Positions 1 through 8,276 of a stretch of 46,255 nt of DNA are shown in pieces. Source of the DNA: Candidatus Enterousia avicola (GTDB taxonomy: Bacteria > Pseudomonadota > Alphaproteobacteria > Rs-D84). The DNA lies in the NCBI GenBank assembly GCA_018714345.1, contig DVNO01000018.1:1-46255 (forward strand), read 5' to 3'. The translations under genes were made by a program, and so were the position numbers. How positions within the stretch are numbered: position 1 is the first letter of the stretch; every line of letters begins with the position of its first letter. The notes below the pieces were generated by a model that saw only the letters and a program-made list of their open reading frames with translations, searched no databases and was not told the DNA's origin.

Positions 1-489
1 TACCGCGGCTGCTGGCACGAAGTTAGCCGGTGCTTTTTCTGTCGTTACTGTCATCATCTTCGCGACTAAAAGAACTTTACAACCCGAAGGCCTTCTTCAT
101 TCACGCGGCATGGCTGGGTCAGAGTTGCCTCCATTGCCCAATATTCTTAGCTGCTGCCTCCCGTAGGAGTCTGGACCGTGTCTCAGTTCCAGCGTGGCTG
201 ATCGTCCTCTCAGACCAGCTATGGATCATCGCCTTGGTAGGCCGTTACCCCACCAACAAGCTAATCCAACGCGGGCACATCCATCACCGATAAATCTTTC
301 CCGTTTCCGGCGTATGCGGTATTAGCGTTCGTTTCCAAACGTTATTCCCCAGTAATGGGCAGTTTCCCACGCGTTACTCACTCGTGCGCCACTAGCTCCA
401 CAGGGCAAGCCCTGCTTCACCCGTTCGACTTGCATGCCTAAGACCTGCCGCCAGCGTTCGTTCTGAGCCAGGATCAAACTCTCAAGTTT
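1..489 (-). rRNA. rrs: 16S ribosomal RNA, 5' portion (truncated by window start)
   Basis: Reverse complement contains AGAGTTTGATCCTGGCTCAG (near 463-482) and GTGCCAGCAGCCGCGGTA (1-18), the universal 16S 5'-end and 515-region motifs. Confidence 0.97.
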
Positions 490-853
490 TAAAAAACCTG
501 TAGTTAAGTCCCGTGCATATTAAACAAAGCTGACTTTAATCAGTTCGTCTTTACATATATATTCATTCGCAAGACAAGTTTTTTAACGAGGTTCTACTTA
601 TTGTAAACCTACTACCTGTCTAGGATATGCACTTTTGACTTAGTCAAAGTTTGGATATTTCCAAATTCAACTGTCTGCATATCTCTTCTTGAACAGATTC
701 TTGATTTGCATCAAAAATCTTTTGATGAGCTGCTTTTATTCACAATGTTTGCGGATTTAACAGGAACCCTATTCCTATGGTCGTTCCGTTAACCGCAGAA
801 ATTTCAGGGGTTGAGATTCTTTTTTGATTTATTCCCAACTTGAAAGCCCGCAT

Positions 854-882
854 AGTATGTGTCGAAAGTTAGAAAAAGTCAA
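854..882 (-). promoter_or_regulatory. Putative rRNA operon promoter
   Basis: Minus strand TTGACT (877-882), 17-nt spacer, CATACT (854-859), then GC-rich ATGCGGGC; A/T-tract region directly upstream (about 883-985). Confidence 0.6.
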
Positions 883-1045
883 GTGCTTTTTCGAAAATAA
901 TTTTCATCTTTTTTTAACAAAATGAAAAAATGCCTGTTTTCCGCCATTTTTTATAAAAAATTTTTTTAACTTTTTTCTTTGTACCGCCACCTGCACGATT
1001 CGAAAAGCGGTCTTTTACGATTCGAAAGCCCCCTTTTTGCAAAAC

Positions 1046-1070
1046 AAATACCGCCGATTCGGCGGTATTT
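1046..1070 (-). terminator. Rho-independent terminator-like hairpin
   Basis: AAATACCGCC-GATTC-GGCGGTATTT just downstream of the 1096-2016 gene. Confidence 0.6.
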
Positions 1071-1095
1071 GTTCCAATTTTGCAGACGCTTCGCT

Positions 1096-2016
1096 TTAAA
1101 ACCGGTACATAAAACCGACTTTTACCATTGGATAAAATGTTAACTTATCCAATTCATCCTGGGCATCCGCCAGCGCAGCCGCTTTGGCCTGTTCAAATTC
1201 GGTCATACCAGACAAATCTACACTTTCCCAACTGCTGCCATTCCATTTTTGCAAATTCTTGGTCGGTAAATCCAAACCAAGCTGTGCAGTTCTGTTGGTA
1301 AACACTACACCAGCATCCATGTATATCTTAAAACCAGCAAAAAGACCTAAATCAAAACCAGCCCCAAGATACGGCCCCCTGTAATTCCATTCTGCGTTTG
1401 CTGTGCCATGAAGCTCGTTACCTATATACTTATAGTCTATACCATTTAAGCTAAACGCAAATTCCGAATCTGGCAGGCCATCAACTTTCCCTGTTAAATT
1501 GGCACTTAAATCCAAGTTACCAAAGTAATAACCGCCGCTGACCCTGATGCCACCCAAAAACCACGTATTGCCAAACGGATAAAAATCTAGCAACGCCGCA
1601 AAATGCTGTCCTTCTATACTCCCGTCTTTTATGGTCAGACCATCGCCTAGATCAATACCATTGTCACCCATAACAGAATCAATACCAGAATTTATTGCAG
1701 ACTTAAGCGGAGAAGTGGTTGCAAAATCAACCCTTACCCCAAAGCGCTTTAACCAAAAAGAGTCAAAATTTTTATTTGCGTACCCTATAAAACCATTTAA
1801 ACCACTGGTTGCAGATACCCCGACCCCAAGCTGCAGCCCGTGCGGGAATTTAGTTTTAGGGTTACTTGTCTCTACCTCTGCGGGCACGTTTTCTACTTCG
1901 GGCGACGCATCCAAAGTTTCTGTCGGTAAAACGCTTTCGCCCTGAACCACTTCCGTTTCTGCAAATGCCGGTGTGATTAATATAGACAATATTGCAAATA
2001 TTGATATTTTTTTCAT
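1096..2016 (-). CDS. Predicted outer-membrane beta-barrel protein
   Basis: Signal peptide (MKKISIFAILSILITPAFA), alternating aromatic/Gly strands, C-terminal Phe (..VKVGFMYRF). Confidence 0.6.
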   Translation of the reverse strand: MKKISIFAILSILITPAFAETEVVQGESVLPTETLDASPEVENVPAEVETSNPKTKFPHGLQLGVGVSATSGLNGFIGYANKNFDSFWLKRFGVRVDFATTSPLKSAINSGIDSVMGDNGIDLGDGLTIKDGSIEGQHFAALLDFYPFGNTWFLGGIRVSGGYYFGNLDLSANLTGKVDGLPDSEFAFSLNGIDYKYIGNELHGTANAEWNYRGPYLGAGFDLGLFAGFKIYMDAGVVFTNRTAQLGLDLPTKNLQKWNGSSWESVDLSGMTEFEQAKAAALADAQDELDKLTFYPMVKVGFMYRF

Positions 2017-2131
2017 CTTTTCTCCTGTTCTCTACTTATAGGTACTATAACAAAACGAAGAATATAATCTCAACTAAAAATGGCTTAAAAATATGTTCAA
2101 AAAGGGCTTTTTTTGTGATATTATTCAAGGT

Positions 2132-3358
2132 ATGAAGAGTAGAATTTTTATTTTGTCGTCCTTGTTGTGCCTATGCGGGATGGCACCGGTCGTTGCATCT
2201 GAGTGTGATGGCGAGGGCTGTTATTTTATCACGGACGCCGCAGACATTACGGCAAACGAAGTACCATCTGCACCTGTAGAACAGACGCAATATATTTTTT
2301 TAGAGCCAATGAGACAGGCGAAATTGCTTTCTATTAAACCTGTTCCAGCAGATGATAGACCGCCACTATGGGACGGGTCCAACGAAGAATACCAAATTCG
2401 TGGTTACGATAAGACAGTAGATTGGCGTGACGGCGTCCCTATTTGGGATGACTCTGTCTCTAGCTATAAACAGAAAGATTATTCTGATTGGTTCTTAGAA
2501 CCGCTACCCGAGATATATATACGCGATTCGGATGATATAAACGTTATTGATTTGTATAATCAGAATATGGCAGATGCGGCGGCTACGCGTGCACGTGTTG
2601 AAGAATTACTAACCCCACAAAAACCAAGTGACAACCTGTGGACAACTGACAAGGAATCCGAACAAGTAGCCAGCGAGACCCAAACATCAATGCCGTCACC
2701 ACGCCCTGAATATGTCGCCCAGGATTTGACGGAGCTGGTAACAGTTACTTTTGGTCAAAACGACGGTTGTCCATTCGAAACAGAAACAGAATGCGAAATT
2801 TGGCGCAGAAAGCCGATTGTACGTGAGACAGTATCACCACGCAGTCCAAGAATTCGCGCCGATAAAATGGACGAATTTATTTCTGCGGCACGTTGTGACA
2901 AAAATATAACCGCAAACAATCCGTTGGCAGCCCCACTGTTGGAGCGTTATAAAATGCTGATGGGTTCGGCCAATGCTTGTTGCACAGATGGCATGGCATA
3001 TGCCTTAAAACAGGCCGGCGCAACAGATGGTTTGGTTTATAAGTTCTTGTCAGACGACGCAAACTTCTATGGCTTTGGTGCACGTTGTTTGATGATGACG
3101 GACAATGAATTAGACACAAAATATCCAAATACTGCAACTGCAGCGGTTGCGGCAGATGTACGTAATGGCTGTCTGTGCCGTGGCAGACAATGGTTCTATG
3201 CTATGTTAGCCCCATTCCAGCAGGCATATAAAGAATTCCCAGAATTTGCAAATTATAAATTTAATTACACTTATACGGACGGTCTGCAGCGCGAAATAAC
3301 AGTGTCAGTTAATAACGATGTCCAGAACGTGTTAAAGCAGTTGGCTTTGTGCCCATAA
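2132..3358 (+). CDS. Secreted protein of unknown function with Cys-containing C-terminal domain
   Basis: ORF 2093-3358; internal ATG at 2132 gives a signal peptide (MKSRIFILSSLLCLCGMAPVVA); C-terminal Cys residues. Confidence 0.6.
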   Translation: MKSRIFILSSLLCLCGMAPVVASECDGEGCYFITDAADITANEVPSAPVEQTQYIFLEPMRQAKLLSIKPVPADDRPPLWDGSNEEYQIRGYDKTVDWRDGVPIWDDSVSSYKQKDYSDWFLEPLPEIYIRDSDDINVIDLYNQNMADAAATRARVEELLTPQKPSDNLWTTDKESEQVASETQTSMPSPRPEYVAQDLTELVTVTFGQNDGCPFETETECEIWRRKPIVRETVSPRSPRIRADKMDEFISAARCDKNITANNPLAAPLLERYKMLMGSANACCTDGMAYALKQAGATDGLVYKFLSDDANFYGFGARCLMMTDNELDTKYPNTATAAVAADVRNGCLCRGRQWFYAMLAPFQQAYKEFPEFANYKFNYTYTDGLQREITVSVNNDVQNVLKQLALCP

Positions 3359-3382
3359 AAGTTTTATCCAAACAAAGCAGAT

Positions 3383-3406
3383 AAAAGCCCCTGTTGTTGG
3401 GCTTTT
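3383..3406 (+). terminator. Rho-independent terminator
   Basis: AAAAGCCC-CTGTTGTT-GGGCTTTT followed by T-rich tract. Confidence 0.65.
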
Positions 3407-3512
3407 GTTTGTTACTAAAAACGCTGGTCATAGACACATTGTAAACAAACACAGAAGAATGTAGAAGCAACCTCTACTGCATGTAAACTATGATGAAATA
3501 AAAAATCAATTA

Positions 3513-4331
3513 TCAATAATATCTAATCTGCGAACTTGTTCTGTTTTGATTTTGCAGTAACTCTATATTCTGCGTAACGCAAACACGCATTAAATTTATA
3601 CATGTCGTCATCAATGTTCTGTTATTCTCATTGAAAGCTTTCTGACATTCGTAATAGGCGTTATACAAAGGAACAGACATCCCGTTTGTTTCTGTCTTAT
3701 CCTTAGTTGTTAGATCGTCTTGCGTCTTTTCAAGCTTGTCATACATACGCAAAACTTCAATATCAGTCTTTATCTGGCGCTGTGCTGCCCCGATATCCGA
3801 ACTATTGATAGCCGATGTTATTCTGTCTAGATTACGTGACAAACAACTCATAACATCTGCTGTTAAGCCAGCAGTTATGCAATTTTCTGCACCCGCCACA
3901 CCGTTATTTCCACCAGTCGATGTTTTCGATGAAGATGACGATGAAGACGAAGAGGATGACGCACCAGCGGCTTCCAACTGAGACGTCAATATTTCGCGCT
4001 TTAATTGAGTTTTTAGACGACTTATTGTTGCTTCAAGATACTCATACTGCTTATACATTTGCTGCATAATTATAGTTGACTTTAACGCAACAACGTCGCG
4101 CATGATTTGCTTGTTAGCCTCGTCTACAGGGTTTTTAGTAAGTCCGATATTATAAACATGGGTGCTACATAAGGCCAACTCTGGCGTAATATAATTATTA
4201 TCATCATCGCCACAGCCGTTATCACTAGCTGCATATACTGGCGAAAAAGAACATAATGTAATCAGCGCTAGTATTGCTACTTTACGCTTTTGTTTGCTCA
4301 TTCCAAATAAAAATTTATTTTTTATATTCAT
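3513..4331 (-). CDS. Secreted protein of unknown function with poly-Ser linker
   Basis: N-terminal signal-like segment (VAILALITLCSFSPVYA), Ser run, several Cys; 6 nt downstream of the next gene. Confidence 0.55.
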   Translation of the reverse strand: MNIKNKFLFGMSKQKRKVAILALITLCSFSPVYAASDNGCGDDDNNYITPELALCSTHVYNIGLTKNPVDEANKQIMRDVVALKSTIIMQQMYKQYEYLEATISRLKTQLKREILTSQLEAAGASSSSSSSSSSSKTSTGGNNGVAGAENCITAGLTADVMSCLSRNLDRITSAINSSDIGAAQRQIKTDIEVLRMYDKLEKTQDDLTTKDKTETNGMSVPLYNAYYECQKAFNENNRTLMTTCINLMRVCVTQNIELLQNQNRTSSQIRYY

Positions 4332-4337
4332 AGCTTC

Positions 4338-6395
4338 CTATTTAGCATACTTAATGCAGTCAATATACTTATCTCCAAAGGCACTAGAACAATCACAATG
4401 CGCCTCGCTGAAAATGCCCCCAAAATTCCAAGTTCCTCCATACAAACTACACGCACTTTTACGCGTTTCAGTGCTGATATCGTCGGCAAATTCTTCAAAA
4501 TCTGCCAATATACCAAACGAATCTGTGTTATCAAACACAACAGAAGTTGACGCACCAGAACCAGTTACTTTTACCATATTTACACTACCTACATCAGCTG
4601 CCGTATTTTCTTTAGAACTTACGCACTCTAATTTATTGTAATCAAATGTCTGATCTGGGAAAAAGCATTTACACTGATTATTTTCCCAATACTGCCAACC
4701 ACCAGTTTTGGCGTTACACAAACACTTAGCTAATTCAATGCCATTCACGGCAGAACACTTTTGATAATACCCTGCAACAGATTCCCCACTTGTTTGCGCA
4801 ATCAATGTCCCATTACTGGCAAGTCGTTTCATTTCAGACTCTGTAACGCAAACCTTCTTTGGCAAATCCTTTAATGTCGCTATTTTCTGCAAATCACGAT
4901 AAGTGGTCTCATTTAATTTACAATATGGTAAACCATCTTCTTTAGGCGTGGTTATACCACCAAAAACGCCATTACTTCCATAAGCGGTCGGGGCATCTTG
5001 CTCTATAATTCTTTGCAAGGTTTCTATATCAATCGACGCCTGTCCACGGCGGTTACGGAACAACGCAGAATTATCCAAAATTTCTGATGCGCAACCAACA
5101 CGAACCTGTACACCTCCGACACCCTTTTCTGGGTACAACCAATTACGCTGCACCTCTTCGTCATCAGCCAAAACTTTTATAAGTTGGCAACCACCATCTG
5201 ACATTGGAACGACTTGGCCGATTTTACAATCTGCGCCGCCATATACAGTACCACCATTTGTTTCAACAGGAGCAGACTTACCATCTGGACAATTATTTTT
5301 ATTATAATGCATTACCTGACCTTCAGAGCATAAATACTGTCCCCAAGCGTTACAAGTTCCATTCAACATCATGTAAATATCGGTTATATCTACACCAAGC
5401 GATTGAGCCAATATTAAAGAATCATATACTTCATCTAAGACCTCATTATACGGGTCAAAAAATGCCATAGCCTTAGTTTTAAACGTGCTGACTCGCTTTG
5501 GACCAGTGCAATTACTGCCAGTCGAGTTACATCCCGCGTATTCAAAAGCCTCTTTCATAGCGGCTTCTGCCTTTTTCAAGGAAATTTCCGCATTTTCTAT
5601 TCCTGTCAGAATTTCTCCAGAAATCTGTTCCCGAGCCAACAGGTCTGCTGATATTCCAGATTCTGCCGCAAGCTTCTGCGCTGTCGTCAAATTCAAATTA
5701 GAACTGGTACTTCCACCAGTACTTGTTGCGGTTGTAGTAGCCGCGCTTTGTGCCGCAACATTTGCATTTGCCGCAGCCGTTGCATCCGCAATAGCTTGAC
5801 TAGTCGCCTGCTGTTGCTGCGCCAAAGCCGCTTGTATTTGTGCCGCAGTATCCGCACTTTGTTGCTGCATTTGCTGCTGCATTTGACTCATCTGTTGCTG
5901 CATTTGCGCCATTTGTTGCGCGCTTTGTTGCGCTGCCGCTTGTGCCGCTGCGACCTGCGCATCTGCCGCTGCCTGCGTTGCATTAGCGGTAGACGTGGCT
6001 ACCAACTGAGCAGAAATATAGTCTATTAAACCTTCGCCATACTGCTTACATGTAGAATTAGATTCCACACAACCAGAAACTATCGGTCGCGCAATTTCTA
6101 ACGACGAACAACCACCATTTGCACACTTTGGTTGCGCACACCGCATTATAACCGCATTACAATTACCAAAATCTGCCGTCGGTGCACTAGCCGCACTATT
6201 AGACCTGGCATTTACATAACCATTCCACATTGCATTATTTGTCGCACCAGAATTACCATTATACGCAGTCAAATTACTGCCAGCAGTTGTGGCAACGGGC
6301 GCAGCTGCATATGCATTTGCCCCGTACATTGCAAAAGCAATCAATAAAAACTTGGATATTCGCTTCATATTCTCTCTTGAGCTTAATTCTAACAC
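4338..6395 (-). CDS. Large secreted protein with Gln/Ala-rich coiled-coil segment and Cys-rich regions
   Basis: Signal-like N-terminus (ISKFLLIAFAMYGANAYA), AQMQQQMSQMQQQMQQQ segment, multiple Cys. The start may be the internal Met of MKRISKF. Confidence 0.55.
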   Translation of the reverse strand: MLELSSRENMKRISKFLLIAFAMYGANAYAAAPVATTAGSNLTAYNGNSGATNNAMWNGYVNARSNSAASAPTADFGNCNAVIMRCAQPKCANGGCSSLEIARPIVSGCVESNSTCKQYGEGLIDYISAQLVATSTANATQAAADAQVAAAQAAAQQSAQQMAQMQQQMSQMQQQMQQQSADTAAQIQAALAQQQQATSQAIADATAAANANVAAQSAATTTATSTGGSTSSNLNLTTAQKLAAESGISADLLAREQISGEILTGIENAEISLKKAEAAMKEAFEYAGCNSTGSNCTGPKRVSTFKTKAMAFFDPYNEVLDEVYDSLILAQSLGVDITDIYMMLNGTCNAWGQYLCSEGQVMHYNKNNCPDGKSAPVETNGGTVYGGADCKIGQVVPMSDGGCQLIKVLADDEEVQRNWLYPEKGVGGVQVRVGCASEILDNSALFRNRRGQASIDIETLQRIIEQDAPTAYGSNGVFGGITTPKEDGLPYCKLNETTYRDLQKIATLKDLPKKVCVTESEMKRLASNGTLIAQTSGESVAGYYQKCSAVNGIELAKCLCNAKTGGWQYWENNQCKCFFPDQTFDYNKLECVSSKENTAADVGSVNMVKVTGSGASTSVVFDNTDSFGILADFEEFADDISTETRKSACSLYGGTWNFGGIFSEAHCDCSSAFGDKYIDCIKYAK

Positions 6396-6490
6396 AAAAT
6401 TTATAAACAGAAAAGCTAAAAATCACACAAACAAAATAATCAGCATATATTTATTGTTGACAAAACTTTTGTTTTGGCTAATATCAAAAT

Positions 6491-8242
6491 ATGATTATTC
6501 GTAAAGGCGTCCTTTTTTCGGTTTCAGAAAAAGACTTGGATTCAAGTGGCGCTTTACATATACCAGAAGGCGTTATAAATATAGCAAAAGACGTTGGAAA
6601 TTCACTTACAGGGCTGCAAGTAATTTATTTCCCAGATAGTCTAAACGAAATAAAAAATTCAATTTTTAATAATAACCCCTTATTAAAAGAAATTTTCTTT
6701 GGAAACAGCATGGCAGCCATAAACTCTAACGCATTTCTAAACTGTGAAAAAATAGAATCCATACAGTTGCCTCCCGCACAAAAGGCGCCACGCACGTCCC
6801 TTGAGATGACATTCGCCAATTTAAAACACATAGTAAAATACGATAGTTCTAATAAACCATGCTATTACCCCGTAAAAAAATACAACGGTAAATTCTACTA
6901 TGAAACATACCATAAACAAATTGGACCAATCCGAACCTCTATAATATACACAATGGATAATGAACAGCGATTTTGTTTACATATTACTGGAGGAGGTCTT
7001 TTTATAGGAAAATCATTGAAATCCACAGCTTACGAATATCGCAAATACTTTTTAATGCAAGAATTTGAACGAACTATGTGGCTGTATAAAGCTGCATCAA
7101 GCCTAAGTGAAGAAACTTTAAGAAGATATGAATTTATTTTAAGAGAAGCTCTAAAAGAATCCATTAATAAACTATGCCCCGTTATTAATAAAAAAGACCA
7201 AAAAAGAATTCGTAACTATATAAAAAATATCGCGCTGTACGTGGACTATATTGCTGGTATTGAGAAAAAATATAAGGGCGCCGCAAAACAGTTTTACGAA
7301 CTGTACGGGCTAACGTTTGAAGAACTTTTAAATAAAATTTCACCAGAAACGGGCAATAAACTTGGCAAGACATGTACAAGACTTGTAAAGAAAAGACCAA
7401 TTGCACCAACTGAAATGTCTGCGATAGTAAATGCGGGCTATGAAAATCCAGGTGCTTTTCCATACTCGTGGTTAAAAAACATAACAAAAGACAGGCGTAG
7501 TTCAGCAACAAAAAAACTGCACGTGCTCTTTAAAAAAGCCTCTATCAAAATGTATAGTCCTGACAAGGCGCAAGACCAAACCACGGTATTAGAAAGCCTG
7601 TCAAAAAAAATTTCAAAAATCATTAAACAAGAAATCGAGATTAAATACTTAGAATCCGGGAACTTCTCAAAAACTTATACCTTACAAATTCCTGGTGATA
7701 AAAAGTATGTTTGGAAAATATACCATTGTAATAAATATTGGAAAACTATCACTTCATACCACCACGATACGGAACTTCAAAACTCATTCTTGGTTGGTGG
7801 GAAAAAATATCATGGGAAGCTAAAATTTAGGAAAATTTCAACCGCAGGTATTAGCAATCAGTTGGGCGAAACATATCTTATATACCCATATACAGAAGAA
7901 GAACCCATAAGTAAAATAATGTTTAGACCTATATACAACACAAAACCGTATTCTTTGATAGATATGAATGAAAATAATTTTCTTGGCAATACATTGATTG
8001 ATATAGGCGGTTTAAGAATAGATTATAATAACTGGCAACAACCAAGGTATATTTCTAAAATCGTTAACACCATACTATACCATTCTTGGAACGATATTGG
8101 GTACGTTTTGAATAATTATAACAGCCATCAAATACGTGATGCCATAGACTTTCTTAACGGAAAAGTATCCACAAATAGCTTGGACTATAATAAAATTCAA
8201 GAAAAAATAGATTTTTTAAAAAAGAAAACAAGAACCAGATAG
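6491..8242 (+). CDS. BspA-like leucine-rich repeat protein with putative kinase-like C-terminal domain
   Basis: LRR_5-like N-terminus (LTGLQVIYFPDSLNEIKNSIFNNNPLLKEIFFGNSMAAINSNAFLNCEKIESIQLP); C-terminal GNFSKTY...VWKIY...DMNENN...LIDIGG pattern. Confidence 0.6.
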   Translation: MIIRKGVLFSVSEKDLDSSGALHIPEGVINIAKDVGNSLTGLQVIYFPDSLNEIKNSIFNNNPLLKEIFFGNSMAAINSNAFLNCEKIESIQLPPAQKAPRTSLEMTFANLKHIVKYDSSNKPCYYPVKKYNGKFYYETYHKQIGPIRTSIIYTMDNEQRFCLHITGGGLFIGKSLKSTAYEYRKYFLMQEFERTMWLYKAASSLSEETLRRYEFILREALKESINKLCPVINKKDQKRIRNYIKNIALYVDYIAGIEKKYKGAAKQFYELYGLTFEELLNKISPETGNKLGKTCTRLVKKRPIAPTEMSAIVNAGYENPGAFPYSWLKNITKDRRSSATKKLHVLFKKASIKMYSPDKAQDQTTVLESLSKKISKIIKQEIEIKYLESGNFSKTYTLQIPGDKKYVWKIYHCNKYWKTITSYHHDTELQNSFLVGGKKYHGKLKFRKISTAGISNQLGETYLIYPYTEEEPISKIMFRPIYNTKPYSLIDMNENNFLGNTLIDIGGLRIDYNNWQQPRYISKIVNTILYHSWNDIGYVLNNYNSHQIRDAIDFLNGKVSTNSLDYNKIQEKIDFLKKKTRTR

Positions 8243-8246
8243 TAAT

Positions 8247-8273
8247 AAAAAACCGCCTTTCGGCGGTTTTTTT
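8247..8273. terminator. Bidirectional terminator between convergent genes
   Basis: AACCGCC-TTTC-GGCGGTT flanked by A and T runs. Confidence 0.75.
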
Positions 8274-8276
8274 GTG

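Noticed and set aside
30-293. ORF on + strand (87 aa)
   Set aside because: Lies antisense inside the 16S rRNA gene.
3925-3965. Simple-sequence tract (GAA/GAC/GAT-like on + strand)
   Set aside because: Encodes the poly-Ser linker with mixed Ser codons, so not an obvious slippage microsatellite.
5485-5799. + strand ORFs antisense to the Gln/Ala-rich gene (also 5748-6029, 6132-6347)
   Set aside because: Low-complexity mirror ORFs opposite a longer, signal-peptide-bearing CDS.
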